Shown here: positions 14,856-23,719 of the stretch, in pieces
How positions within the stretch are numbered: the stretch's first letter is position 1
Layout: every line of letters begins with the position of its first letter
Assembly (NCBI GenBank): GCA_023390655.1
Contig: JAEWCL010000026.1
Location: forward strand, 119,949 to 183,948
DNA from: Bacillota bacterium
Lineage (GTDB): Bacteria > Bacillota > Clostridia > Christensenellales > CAG-138
DNA: 64,000 nt
Direction of reading: 5' to 3'
Notes under the pieces: generated by a model
Told to the model about the DNA's origin: nothing
The model's database searches: none
Seen by the model: only the letters and a program-made list of their open reading frames with translations
Program-made: the position numbers and the translations under genes

Positions 14856-15098
14856 ATGTCTGCAGCACCAAAACAGTCAACCGGCTTGAACAATGGAGCG
14901 GGCATTACACAAAGAATCTTATCGCTTATGGCGTTATACGACATCTCAAAACTAGAAATAGCTGCGGCAATGCGCATGAGTCTTGACACGTTCTATCGTA
15001 GGCTAAAAAACCCGGACGATTTTACCTTCGGGGAGTTGCGTAAGGCGGCCAAGAAACTCAAGACGACGGTCAGTGCGCTTACTGAAGGAATTAAGTAA
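14856..15098 (+). CDS. Phage-type helix-turn-helix protein
   Basis: An 80-residue DNA-binding protein. ITQRILSLMALYDISKLEIA, then AAMRMSLDTFYRRLKNPDDF and FGELRKAAKKLKTTVSAL are the five helices of a Cro/XRE-type domain as found in small phage regulators. The ATG follows AGAAGGATAAGT. Its target is unknown; it could control the small genes beside it. About 290 non-coding bases follow (to 15388), holding a GC-rich hairpin at 15367-15386 next to the stop of the convergent PIN gene. Confidence 0.7.
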   Translation: MSAAPKQSTGLNNGAGITQRILSLMALYDISKLEIAAAMRMSLDTFYRRLKNPDDFTFGELRKAAKKLKTTVSALTEGIK

Positions 15099-15366
15099 CT
15101 AAGCAAGAAAAGAAGGATAGGCAGAGGGATTACCCTATTGATATAACCGCCAGGCAAAACAAGGACGCGTCAGTTTGTGATGCCCAAATAGAATAAAGGC
15201 TTGCTGTACCCATCCGCCTTTGATGGCGAATGCGCAAGCACAAAAAGCCTTTTCATGTTTACTGTCCTCGCCTTAGATTCCTTCTCGCTCTTTGTTCTAG
15301 ACAATCAGGCATGCAATTGAAAATATCGGGTTATCTACTTGGTCTTTACTCTGCCCTTTTCGGCAG

Positions 15367-15386
15367 CCCCGCCGGAGGGCGGGGTA
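15367..15386 (-). terminator. Hairpin after the PIN-domain gene
   Basis: GCCCCGCC and GGCGGGGT pair around a four-base loop just beyond the stop codon of the minus-strand gene. The U-tract is poor, so it may slow RNA decay rather than terminate. Confidence 0.4.
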
Positions 15387-15388
15387 TA

Positions 15389-17590
15389 TTAAGCTGTTAT
15401 GTCGCTAATTTTTCTGTTTAGAATATGCTTTCTTATTCTCAGGTCCTCATAGGCATTATCTAGTTCGGTTATTTTTTGTTCAAGAGACATTTTTTGAGCG
15501 TTTAGAGTGCCCATCTCCTGATCTAATTTGTCTTTTTCACCACATTCTATTCCACTGGATGATTTGAATTTGCAGACCTCTTCTTCGACCAAATGCTCAA
15601 ATAATTGTTTCCATTTCATTGGTCGTCCTACTTTCAACATAGAATAGGTATAAGACAGAACGGTTAACAGAATGGTAAAGGACACACCGTTTGCCAAATA
15701 ATTCAAAGCGGAATTGCTAGAAATGATCTCAATTAGAGCTATATCAAAAGAATCAAACACAAATGCTGCCGAGACACAAATAATGCATATCGCTAGAAGC
15801 CCAACAAAAATTAGTCTGGCTAACCGTTTGCCAGAAAATTGGTAATATGATAGTACTTTATCTATTCCGATAATTTGTATAGAGACATCCTTGATTTCTG
15901 ATTTAGCACTTTGCTGCTGCAACCTGTTATCTGTTATTGCCTTGTCAATAGTAAGTATTTCCAGATTCAGCTTTCTTTCGCTTAATTCTTGCTGCAACTC
16001 AGCATTTAACATTTTTTCTAGGGTAATAGCCTTTTTCTTGTTTTCTTCTTCATTTCGGTAAACTATTATTTTCTCTTCAATTATCGTCTCAATTGCATCA
16101 TTACTATTGATGCGCTGAATATCTTCTGTCCTAAGCAAGCTGCTTGCAAATGCCATTGATAAATTGTCTAGCTTTTCTTCTTTAGCACCTCTTTGATATT
16201 TCTGAACCCTATCAATAAAGTTATATAGATCCTTATATCCCACTCCGCCGGAAGCAAGCGATATCATTGTTTCTGTGAACCCTGCGTTATCCATTTCCCC
16301 CGTTTTAATCCAGATAAGTCCTGATAATTGTGCTTCGGTAATACATTCTTGAATGCCTCTGCTATTCGTTTGATTCCAGTATGCCAATTTAATGTCGCTT
16401 GTAAGAATCCACCATTGGGCATTTAAAAAATCATCGGCTCTCTTGGGCCGCTTCTTGCGACAATACTTTATTAATCCAAGATCATGCTCGGCTTGTTTCG
16501 TTCCATAGAATCCGTTGGTCTTTGCCTGGATGAGGCTTCTTATCTCTTCTTCCGTATAATCATGCTCAATAACGTCTTCTATGGTTTCGATATCAAAGTC
16601 ATCCCACAGTCGCTCTTTTAGTTTCGAATATCTAGAAATTTGATATAAATCAGACCTTTTTAATCCTCTTTTCTGAGCTGCCAATAAACCAGAAAATCTA
16701 ATACGAGTTTGGCTCAAATACTTACTAGTTTTAGCTGTATATGGCTCACTATCATTTAAGAACCCTTTAATGTTTCCTGTTATTTCATTTAGAGAAGATT
16801 CTAATGCGTAGCATTTAATCCCGAGTCGTTTTAATGATTTAAATGTGTCACTCGCAACTACACACTCAATCTCATCTTGCAGATTTAATATTCGCATCAT
16901 GAAATTTGAATCGAGGATGATTCCGTAAATATTTAAGGAATTTTTCTGTAGTCCATCTAAAACATTCGGTCTAAAATTTAGTAATGAAGTTTGGATTGCG
17001 CCATAATAAAGTTTTAAAAAAGATTGGTATACAGATGAATTTTTTCTCTTTTCTTCAAGGAGGAAATCGCACAAATCATCTATATATGATAATCCTGTAA
17101 TACAATCCATGCCTGGTTTTATATCCTTGGATATAAAAGAAGCAAATTCATAGACATTATTGAAAATACAGTCACAAATTTCCTCTTTGAGCTTTTCCCT
17201 TGGTATATCGATTTCTTTTTCAAGTAGGAAAGCCCTCAGTTCAATAAAAAAGTCGATAATCTCCTGTTCAATTTTTTGCCTATTCTCTATATAGGCTATA
17301 TCAAAATTCTCCCCAACTATTCTAACTGAATTTTTGTTGGGAAAAACAATCTTTTTCTGTTGCTCTAAATTCTCCAACAACTTTTGTAAAGTGGCTTTAG
17401 GCATATCCACTTTATAAGTTTCATTTATTAAGGATTGCAAATGTAGAAATGATATGGAGCGTTCAGCCGTAGCTAACAAGACACATTCAATCAGTGGAAC
17501 GAAGCTTAAAAAAATGTCCTTTCCACTATCGTATGCTTCCGCGGTATATACATAAGAGCATAGCTGCAAATTAACATAAGTATTCTGCAC
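15389..17590 (-). CDS. Large membrane-anchored protein with a PIN-like nuclease core
   Basis: A 733-residue protein. Residues ~45-92 look like a winged helix (LHLQSLINETYKVDMPKATL, then VFPNKNSVRIV). Residues ~221-405 carry PIN-type acids in order: ILDSNF (Asp227), YALESSLNEI (Glu264/269), AEHDLGLI (Asp370) and WILTSDIKLAYW (Asp399). A long coiled coil (~510-570) leads to two membrane helices (~592-612 and ~632-652) and a second coiled coil to the end. PIN domains are metal-dependent RNases, so an RNA-cleaving effector tethered to the membrane is inferred. The gene is AT-rich, monocistronic and lies in the prophage cargo zone, pointing to phage defence. No named family is recognised. Confidence 0.72.
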   Translation of the reverse strand: MQNTYVNLQLCSYVYTAEAYDSGKDIFLSFVPLIECVLLATAERSISFLHLQSLINETYKVDMPKATLQKLLENLEQQKKIVFPNKNSVRIVGENFDIAYIENRQKIEQEIIDFFIELRAFLLEKEIDIPREKLKEEICDCIFNNVYEFASFISKDIKPGMDCITGLSYIDDLCDFLLEEKRKNSSVYQSFLKLYYGAIQTSLLNFRPNVLDGLQKNSLNIYGIILDSNFMMRILNLQDEIECVVASDTFKSLKRLGIKCYALESSLNEITGNIKGFLNDSEPYTAKTSKYLSQTRIRFSGLLAAQKRGLKRSDLYQISRYSKLKERLWDDFDIETIEDVIEHDYTEEEIRSLIQAKTNGFYGTKQAEHDLGLIKYCRKKRPKRADDFLNAQWWILTSDIKLAYWNQTNSRGIQECITEAQLSGLIWIKTGEMDNAGFTETMISLASGGVGYKDLYNFIDRVQKYQRGAKEEKLDNLSMAFASSLLRTEDIQRINSNDAIETIIEEKIIVYRNEEENKKKAITLEKMLNAELQQELSERKLNLEILTIDKAITDNRLQQQSAKSEIKDVSIQIIGIDKVLSYYQFSGKRLARLIFVGLLAICIICVSAAFVFDSFDIALIEIISSNSALNYLANGVSFTILLTVLSYTYSMLKVGRPMKWKQLFEHLVEEEVCKFKSSSGIECGEKDKLDQEMGTLNAQKMSLEQKITELDNAYEDLRIRKHILNRKISDITA

Positions 17591-17676
17591 AACATGTCCA
17601 TCCTAACGTTAATAAATTACTTTGTTACTGCTACGATCTACAGTAATATATTAACTATCAGTCCTCATGTTGTCAA

Positions 17677-18036
17677 TTACAACGCTGTATTTAATAACAA
17701 GTTCTCTTTGTGTTCCAATTTCATATTGTCAATGGTATTATTGATTTTTAATCCAAACAATGCCATAGATAGACTACCTCTATCACCTCCAATTTGCTTA
17801 ACAACAAAAGTTCCATTTACTCGTGCTACTTCAAATCGCTTCTGAAGATCGTTTACTAAAATGTCACCTTCAAATATTTCGTTGTTAAATTTGTCAAGAA
17901 GTCCGGTGGATTGCTTGATTTCAACCGCACTAGATACTCGCAGCCCTTCATCGGTTATCTGAATGTACCCCTCATCGTAAGCCTGCTTAAATGATAAGGT
18001 CTCTCCGTTCATTACAATTTTGTAAGCTATGTTCAT
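17677..18036 (-). CDS. YopX-like phage protein
   Basis: A 119-residue protein. The central segment VEIKQSTGLLDKFNNEIFEG, then DILVND, matches the conserved core of the YopX family of phage proteins (usually ..YTGLKDKNGKEIYEGDIV..). The function of the family is unknown. The N-terminal ~35 residues (MNIAYKIVMNGETLSFKQAY) look like a separate short motif. An excellent AAGGAAGGAGG site precedes the ATG. It sits between the sigma factor and PIN genes on the same strand. Confidence 0.75.
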   Translation of the reverse strand: MNIAYKIVMNGETLSFKQAYDEGYIQITDEGLRVSSAVEIKQSTGLLDKFNNEIFEGDILVNDLQKRFEVARVNGTFVVKQIGGDRGSLSMALFGLKINNTIDNMKLEHKENLLLNTAL

Positions 18037-18179
18037 AAAAACGTCCTCCTTCCTTTAATATTTCCCATTCCTGTATTAATTATATCGTATTTTATTGGGC
18101 GGACTAAACATGAATGCCATTCTTATTTCCCATCCTGTAAAACTAAAATTGGGCACCTCCTTATCGCAGTTGTAGAACT

Positions 18180-18950
18180 TCAATAGTACCCCCTATGCAT
18201 CATCTCCTGTTCAACTCTTTCCCTAATCTGCTCCCGACGCAAAACCGCGGCCTCTGTGGCGCTGGTATTCGTGTATTTCCAGCTAGCGTAAGTCCTGTGG
18301 CGATAAGAAACCGTCTCATATTCCGCCCATAGCAATCGAATCTTTCTATGCCGCCAAAGAGTCCGGAGGCCCTTGTTCCTCAGTCGTCGCACGTTCTCTG
18401 GGCTCATAGCCTGAGACGTTGCAATCTCTGCCAAGGTGTTCCGATCAAAATATGCCGCTTGAATAATGCTGCGTATTGGCTCTTTGAGTGCATCTACGGC
18501 TTCTCTGACGGATTGTTTGGTGTATTCCCGCATAAACGTGTCCTCGGCAGCCTGTTGCGGGTCTACAGCGTCCAGATCAACGAGAAGGTCTTGCAGTGCG
18601 CCGTCCCCGTCCTCGCCCACGGGCGCGCTCAAAGAAGCAGGAGCGGCAACGTTCTCAATCCGTTCTTTTGTTGTGGAAATGCCAAGCTCCTCGCGGATAG
18701 AGTTCTTCATATAGAAAGTTGCTACCGTGAGGAACCCGCCACGATCAGTATCCCACGCAGGCACCGCTTCAAGCATACCAACGGTTGCGGCCTGCAGTAA
18801 ATCCTCTTCATCCATGCCGCGGTTGTGCTTTGCAATATACCAATACCGGGCGGCTACTTTTCGGATATACCCATGGTTTTGTTTCAGGAGAGCATCCATT
18901 AACCCGACCTCTCCGCCCTGGATTCGCGCAACGAGTTGTTCATTGGTCAT
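18180..18950 (-). CDS. Phage-borne sigma-70 family RNA polymerase sigma factor
   Basis: A 256-residue protein. Region 2 is clear (residues ~20-100: HGYIRKVAARYWYIAKHNRG, then MDEEDLLQAATVGMLEA and DRGGFLTVATFYMKNSIREE). A short linker leads to region 4 (~150-205: VDALKEPIRSIIQAAYFDRN, then LAEIATSQAMSPENVRRLRN). It should redirect RNA polymerase to phage promoters. It lies directly downstream of the tape-measure gene on the same strand, where distal-tail genes would be expected. The C-terminal ~50 residues are Arg/Tyr-rich and of unknown role. The target promoters are not identifiable here. Confidence 0.88.
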   Translation of the reverse strand: MTNEQLVARIQGGEVGLMDALLKQNHGYIRKVAARYWYIAKHNRGMDEEDLLQAATVGMLEAVPAWDTDRGGFLTVATFYMKNSIREELGISTTKERIENVAAPASLSAPVGEDGDGALQDLLVDLDAVDPQQAAEDTFMREYTKQSVREAVDALKEPIRSIIQAAYFDRNTLAEIATSQAMSPENVRRLRNKGLRTLWRHRKIRLLWAEYETVSYRHRTYASWKYTNTSATEAAVLRREQIRERVEQEMMHRGYY

Positions 18951-19027
18951 TGTCCCGCCCCTCCTTGTATGGTATAATTACATTGCAGAAAAGTGAGGCG
19001 GCTTCAGTATTGAGGCTGCTTTTCTTG

Positions 19028-21238
19028 TTACCGGCCACCAGCGCGATACGTCTGCCGGGCAGCTTTGGCTTGCTGTAACAGGTTCATAAGTTCGCTCCAT
19101 TGCCTTGCATCAGGGTTAATGGTGATGTTTTCGTTATGGTGAACCACGCTTTGGGATGAAGCAGCTCCTGTAGTCTGTATTGCGCCCACTGAAGCACTGC
19201 TCATCCGGGGAACCGCCGCGTTTGCAAACTGACCGGCGGCGCGCATCACCTGATTCAGGTTTTCATTGATACCGAGCGCAAAGCCCTGAGAGACGTAACC
19301 GCCGATCTCCTTGAAAACGCCGGACGGAGAATGGATATCAAGCTCTTTCCGAGCTGCCGTAGCGGCCTTACCGAACGTCTTTGCAGTCTGGTCAATGAGC
19401 TCTTTTTCAGAATCTTGGATGCCCTTCACGGCTCCGTCAATCATTGCATTCCCGATGTTCTGCCCTGCTTTTTGCACGGATGTCTGGTTGCTGTTCACCG
19501 TATCGGTAACACCTTCATCCATAGCATCCTGTACATTTTCTTTAATTGCAGGGGTGTTCTTCGAAAACAGATTGGAGAACCATTGGACAGTCTTTTCCCA
19601 CTCGGCGCCAATCGCATCAAATATCCGGCCAACGGCATCCACCTGACCCTCAGCATTCAAAACAGCTGCTTCACCCGCAACATCCAACCCGGCTACAACC
19701 GCGCCGGCGATATCTGCTGCAGTTTGGCCTGATGTTATTTCAATGCCGCGTGCGGTCTTTTCGTAATCCTTGAGCAAGTCAGCCATTTCCTGCGCACTGC
19801 CCGCGGCCAACCCGTCGATATCGGAAAACCGATTTCCAACATTCGCGAGTGAGAGAATTGCTTTACTGCCGACATCCTCCCACATACTCCCCATGAGCGC
19901 TACGCCAATGCTGTTTTGCTTATAGGAGCTGTTTATGTTGTCAAGCGACCGCAGGATCGTTTCAATGGCACGCTGCGCGCCTTCACCGCCACCGGCAATC
20001 GCCGCCATTGTGACGTCAGCATTTAGCCCCAGTTCTGTAAGTGCCTCTTTGGTGCTCTCACTTCCGTCCTTAGCGCGGACATTCAATTCCTTGAACGCAT
20101 TTGCTATCGACCCTATAGACCAAGCTCCGTTATCCATCGACGTAGCCATGACAGTGGCAAATTCTTCGGCAGAGAACCCCATTTCCCGGAACTGTACAGA
20201 AAACTCATTAAAAGCGCTCAGGAACTCGGAACTCTCCATCGGATTTGTCTGCAGGGTTGCAGTAATCAGGTCTAAAGCCTGTTCTGCATCCAGACCAAAT
20301 TCCTCAATCATCGTAGAGGAAGCCTTGATGGTATCCTTGATATCCACCTTAAAAGTCTCGGAAATAATATTTGCCTGGCCACCCACCTTCTCTAGCGTGG
20401 TGTCGTCCAGATCCTTAAGATAGGACTTGGTTACGAGGATAGCATTCATAGCTTCATCGAGGGAATCAGCAAAGCCCTCCGTGTAAATTCGCTTTCCGGC
20501 ATCGGTAAAGCGTTCCGCCTCTTCTGCGGTCAAGCCTAACGCAATCTTCGTTTCGGCGGTCATTTCCTTCAATACGCGGGATTGCCTGTAGGATTCTTCG
20601 CCGATCTTTGCGATAATGCCAATTACAGAAGCAACGGCGGCCCCCACACCGGCCCAGGACAGTCCCATAGTTGCCGCGGCAGCAGCGGTACTTCCATCTG
20701 CTGAACCAATGGCATCAACCATAGTCGTGACCTTGGAAATTACGGTGCCTACCGGACCGCCTATGGCACCGCCAATCTGTGAAAAGGTACTCTGAATCTC
20801 TGAGCCTGCCTGATCGGTCTCACTGGCTGCCTCCACAGCGGAAGACCCAAGCTTTATGGTCTCCTGCTGCATGGCCTCCATAGTAGCCATATTGTTGCGG
20901 ATTGTCCTATCGGTCTCGTTAAAGGCTGCCTCAGCAAAATTGAGGTTCGCCTCGAGGTCTTTATAAACCTTGGAGGTAGGCACCACGCCCTCACTGGCAA
21001 GGCGCTCCATAACGGCCTTGGTTTCTTCGACGGCCCTTGCCTGGTTCTCCAGTACTTTTTCAAGGACTTTATTTTCAGCGGAGAGGGACTCCACAGATTT
21101 CTCGTTTGTTTTGAAGCTCGACGTGACCTTTGCCATCTCCGCATTCAGGTATTTCGCATTCTGACGGATGTCCTGCATGGCGCGGGTATATTCCCGTTCA
21201 CCCTGCACGCTGATCGTCGGCCCGATATTGTATCCCAT
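19028..21238 (-). CDS. Phage tail tape-measure protein
   Basis: A 736-residue protein starting MGYNIGPTISVQGEREYTRA, followed by a long coiled coil (residues ~30-150), a Gly/Ala-rich hydrophobic region (~160-220), helical tape repeats, and the closing LDIHSPSGVFKEIGGYVSQG motif seen at the C-terminus of many tape-measure proteins. It sets tail length and occupies the tail tube. By the usual ~1.5 angstrom per residue, a tail near 0.1 micrometre is implied, short for a siphovirus. It lies directly after the tail chaperone genes, as in lambda and HK97. Confidence 0.93.
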   Translation of the reverse strand: MGYNIGPTISVQGEREYTRAMQDIRQNAKYLNAEMAKVTSSFKTNEKSVESLSAENKVLEKVLENQARAVEETKAVMERLASEGVVPTSKVYKDLEANLNFAEAAFNETDRTIRNNMATMEAMQQETIKLGSSAVEAASETDQAGSEIQSTFSQIGGAIGGPVGTVISKVTTMVDAIGSADGSTAAAAATMGLSWAGVGAAVASVIGIIAKIGEESYRQSRVLKEMTAETKIALGLTAEEAERFTDAGKRIYTEGFADSLDEAMNAILVTKSYLKDLDDTTLEKVGGQANIISETFKVDIKDTIKASSTMIEEFGLDAEQALDLITATLQTNPMESSEFLSAFNEFSVQFREMGFSAEEFATVMATSMDNGAWSIGSIANAFKELNVRAKDGSESTKEALTELGLNADVTMAAIAGGGEGAQRAIETILRSLDNINSSYKQNSIGVALMGSMWEDVGSKAILSLANVGNRFSDIDGLAAGSAQEMADLLKDYEKTARGIEITSGQTAADIAGAVVAGLDVAGEAAVLNAEGQVDAVGRIFDAIGAEWEKTVQWFSNLFSKNTPAIKENVQDAMDEGVTDTVNSNQTSVQKAGQNIGNAMIDGAVKGIQDSEKELIDQTAKTFGKAATAARKELDIHSPSGVFKEIGGYVSQGFALGINENLNQVMRAAGQFANAAVPRMSSASVGAIQTTGAASSQSVVHHNENITINPDARQWSELMNLLQQAKAARQTYRAGGR

Positions 21239-21313
21239 ATGAATGATTCCTTTCTAAGAACAAATGCGGAGAAAGAGGGTTTTCGCTCTATATGGTGAAA
21301 ACCCCCTTATCTG

Positions 21314-21795
21314 CTAAAACCCGTCGTAGTCGGTCTGCTTTGCTGGTTTGAGTGTGCCTCCCGATTTCTCTGCACAGATATCAAGAACCAGGCCAATGGA
21401 GATGTTGCTGAGATCGGCGAGGGAAAGGCCAGATGATAACGCCGCCAATAAGAAAAGCGGTGTTGTCAGTTCCTCGCCCTCGCCGCTCAGTTTTTTAGGG
21501 CAACTCCCTTGAATGAGGAAGAGAAAATATCGTTCAGTTCGTGATATACGGAGTAGACAGCCATGCCTGGGAAACTATCCAGCCATTCATACAATGCCGG
21601 GATGGAGGGATCGGCACACTTTGCCATTATCCAAATCACCCGGTACATTGTAAGCGTGTTCAGTGCCTGGTTATCGCCAATGGTCGCCATGTCTGTAAAG
21701 ATGTCACTGCCCAGATGGGAAGCATACAAAAAGGGAAGGGCGGCACTTGCTCGAAAGCGCACGTCCTTCCCACATATCTGTAAAGTCTTTTCCAT
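21314..21795 (-). CDS. Tail assembly chaperone GT fusion made by -1 frameshifting
   Basis: Joining the upstream frame to the -1 frame at the slippery heptamer A AAA AAC (21490-21496) gives a protein of about 160 residues. The extension reads LSGEGEELTTPLFLLAALSS, then GLSLADLSNISIGLVLDICA, and ends KQTDYDGF at 21314. The same G/GT arrangement is found in most siphoviruses, where GT recruits the tape measure and G coats it. The extension has no start codon or ribosome site of its own, which supports frameshifting rather than a separate gene. Confidence 0.8.
21487..21795 (-). CDS. Tail assembly chaperone G (short form)
   Basis: A 102-residue protein starting MEKTLQICGKDVRFRASAAL. The pattern FRASAALPFLYASHLGSDIF with following helices is typical of Gram-positive siphophage tail chaperones located between the major tail protein and the tape measure. 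The ATG at 21795 overlaps the major-tail stop region, so translation is coupled. The last codons run over the slippery site CTA AAA AAC TGA, and a -1 shift there extends it. Confidence 0.85.
   Translation of the reverse strand: MEKTLQICGKDVRFRASAALPFLYASHLGSDIFTDMATIGDNQALNTLTMYRVIWIMAKCADPSIPALYEWLDSFPGMAVYSVYHELNDIFSSSFKGVALKN
21490..21496 (-). promoter_or_regulatory. Programmed -1 ribosomal frameshift site (A AAA AAC)
   Basis: The heptamer is in the correct phase (CTA AAA AAC) four codons or fewer from the stop of the short chaperone, and the -1 frame stays open for about 58 codons beyond it. A GC-rich segment (GAGCGGCGAGGGCGAGG) lies directly downstream and could slow the ribosome. Confidence 0.82.
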
Positions 21796-21796
21796 A

Positions 21797-22360
21797 TTAC
21801 ACCGCCGTCTTCTCGTAGACATCCTCAAACCAGCTGCCGTATACCGTAGCGTCCGTTTCGCTGGTTGTGGAGGCCTTTACGATACCATCCGGGCGAGGAT
21901 CGGCGGAAAAGGTAAGCGTGCGCGTTTTCGGCTCCTTCTGCCTGCTGGACGCGCCATCCATGTTGGGACGGCTCGGGAAGCAGTAATACAGACAGAACCG
22001 CTTTTTGTGAATATCGCCCTCAAATTGACCGAGCAAAGCAACATACTTGATTTGATCGTCGCTGCTTTCGATCATCACCTTCTTGGCGTCCTGCGTTTCC
22101 CCCAGGACGTCTCGGGCAAACTCCTCGGGGATATTCGCCATCTCAAGCGTGACGTCATAGCCCATGTTGCTCCTGGAGCGGAAATAGATGATGTTGTCTG
22201 CAATGAACTCCACAAGCTCGTCTTTCGCTGAGGTCGTCATGTTGACAGCACCGGGGAACTTTACGGGGTCTGCGTATGTGATCACGCCGTTGGTTTCCGT
22301 AGCAATGGCATAATACATATTGCAAAGGCCCCAATTGATTTTGTTGTTGGCACCTGGCAT
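21797..22360 (-). CDS. Major tail protein
   Basis: A 187-residue protein of the phi13/HK97-like tail-tube family: MPGANNKINWGLCNMYYAIA, then GAVNMTTSAKDELVEFIADN, and RTLTFSADPRPDGIVKASTT near the end, a common closing motif of this family. It forms the tail tube. It lies between the tail-completion protein and tail chaperone genes, with AGGATTAAAAT before the start. Confidence 0.9.
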   Translation of the reverse strand: MPGANNKINWGLCNMYYAIATETNGVITYADPVKFPGAVNMTTSAKDELVEFIADNIIYFRSRSNMGYDVTLEMANIPEEFARDVLGETQDAKKVMIESSDDQIKYVALLGQFEGDIHKKRFCLYYCFPSRPNMDGASSRQKEPKTRTLTFSADPRPDGIVKASTTSETDATVYGSWFEDVYEKTAV

Positions 22361-22363
22361 ATT

Positions 22364-22708
22364 TTAATCCTCCCAAACTTCCTTTTTCGTGACAGAAATG
22401 ACGTAATGATGGAGTTTGAACTCTTCCTCCATCTCGATATAGCGGCGGTCTTCAATGATCAGGCCTTGGGCCAGAAAAGCAGATACCGCAAGTTTGATGC
22501 GTGCCCGGTAATCTCCGAGCATAAAAAAATGCACATCGGCATGCTGTGCATCGATAAGTGGATTATTGTCGGCCTCTACCGGAAAGTCGTCGTAATCCGG
22601 TGTAATGGTGATGTGTTCCTCGCCCGGCGGTCCGTGGACAGACCCGACCTCGCCCGGGGTAAAGCCCGCAGTGGCAAGCGCTTGGTTGATACTGGTGATT
22701 ACGCTCAA
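22364..22708 (-). CDS. Tail terminator/tail-completion-type protein
   Basis: A 114-residue protein between the gp10-like and major tail protein genes, the position of the tail terminator in HK97-type phages. Sequence such as HFFMLGDYRARIKLAVSAFL and a beta-rich end (LHHYVISVTKKEVWED) fits a small mixed alpha/beta tail-end protein. It overlaps the previous gene by four bases. Identification rests mainly on gene order and size. Confidence 0.75.
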   Translation of the reverse strand: MSVITSINQALATAGFTPGEVGSVHGPPGEEHITITPDYDDFPVEADNNPLIDAQHADVHFFMLGDYRARIKLAVSAFLAQGLIIEDRRYIEMEEEFKLHHYVISVTKKEVWED

Positions 22709-23151
22709 AGCTTCTTCACCGCCTCATCGTATACTTCCTGCATCGCGTCCACAACCTGCTGTTCGCATTCGGCCATTGACTGTTTAATGAAAGGACGCGC
22801 GGGTTGGGCGGGGAAGTGCCGCCTATGCCCTTTCTTATCCGTGTACGTGCCAGCAGTCCGGCCATATTCGTAGATTACGGCTGCCCTGGCCGCGTTTGTA
22901 CCGCTGCCGGTATTACTTCGGTTCTTTATCTGTCCGCCGAAATGCACCTGCGCAAACCATCCGTATTGGTTGTGCTTTGCCTTTTTCGGCTTGATATGCT
23001 TGGCAAAGACGGAGGTAGCCTGCCGGAGCGCATTCGCCGCAATTTGCACGGCTTTACTCAACATGCTTTGACAGATTGGGTCATACTGGTCGCCCAGCTT
23101 AACGAGCATTTTGTCATACTCGTCAATGCCCTTAAACTCAAACCTTGCCAT
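22705..23151 (-). CDS. HK97 gp10-family head-tail protein
   Basis: A 148-residue protein starting MARFEFKGIDEYDKMLVKLG, followed by the helical region SKAVQIAANALRQATSVFAK and the closing ARPFIKQSMAECEQQVVDAM, which matches HK97 gp10-type proteins that help complete the head-tail connection. The start at 23151 has GGCGGTGATAGG upstream and follows the head-closure stop by five bases. Confidence 0.88.
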   Translation of the reverse strand: MARFEFKGIDEYDKMLVKLGDQYDPICQSMLSKAVQIAANALRQATSVFAKHIKPKKAKHNQYGWFAQVHFGGQIKNRSNTGSGTNAARAAVIYEYGRTAGTYTDKKGHRRHFPAQPARPFIKQSMAECEQQVVDAMQEVYDEAVKKL

Positions 23152-23155
23152 CCTA

Positions 23156-23452
23156 TCACCGCCTCGCACAAGTCAATTCAACAGTATCCGAAGTAGCCTG
23201 ATACGATCGGACGATGCTATAAGTCGTTCCGTCGGCCTCAAGCTCTGTATGACCGTCAAAATCCATAGCGTTTACTTCGTAGATCACATCTGTCCGGATG
23301 CCCGCTGCTTTTGCCGCATAAAACTCAGACCGTGCCACGCTCTTTTGGTTGGCATAGACCGGTGTTCTTTCCGGCGGCCCCGGTGTGGTGAATCCATCAG
23401 CATAGTTCGTTGGACGCTTTATGAGAACGACTTCATCACTCCACCCGGCCAT
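23156..23452 (-). CDS. Phage head-tail adaptor (head closure protein)
   Basis: A 98-residue beta-rich protein (WSDEVVLIKRPTNYADGF, then PVYANQKSVARSEFYAAKAA, then RTDVIYEVNAMDFDGHTELE) typical of SPP1 gp16/HK97-like closure proteins. I chose the ATG at 23452, which has AGGTGAGTACA before it; a GTG nine bases earlier is also in frame. It overlaps the connector gene, as is common in this module. Confidence 0.83.
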   Translation of the reverse strand: MAGWSDEVVLIKRPTNYADGFTTPGPPERTPVYANQKSVARSEFYAAKAAGIRTDVIYEVNAMDFDGHTELEADGTTYSIVRSYQATSDTVELTCARR

Positions 23453-23717
23453 TGTACTCACCTACCAAACACAGTTTATCGCGGAGGCTTTCATAGCATC
23501 GAAGGTACCGGTCCGCATCCTTATTGTCTTTTCCGAAATGCGCAAGGCAATAAAACGAGACGGCCCGCCGGATCAGCGGGTCGTCATCGCTTTGTGCCTT
23601 TTCGTGAAGAATGCCGGACTGCTCCAGATCGGAGCGTGCTTCCTGAATCAGGGACGTGACATCGTCATCAAACGATGCCGCTTTCAGGCGCAGACGCTTT
23701 TTGACGATGTCGAGCAT
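23436..23717 (-). CDS. Head-tail connector protein (gp6-like)
   Basis: A 93-residue helical protein starting MLDIVKKRLRLKAASFDDDV, then TSLIQEARSDLEQSGIL and PLIRRAVSFYCLAHFGK. This pattern is that of gp6-like connector proteins, which form a ring below the portal. The ATG lies three bases from the capsid stop and shares its tail sequence as the ribosome site. Confidence 0.85.
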   Translation of the reverse strand: MLDIVKKRLRLKAASFDDDVTSLIQEARSDLEQSGILHEKAQSDDDPLIRRAVSFYCLAHFGKDNKDADRYLRCYESLRDKLCLVGEYNGRVE

Positions 23718-23719
23718 AT

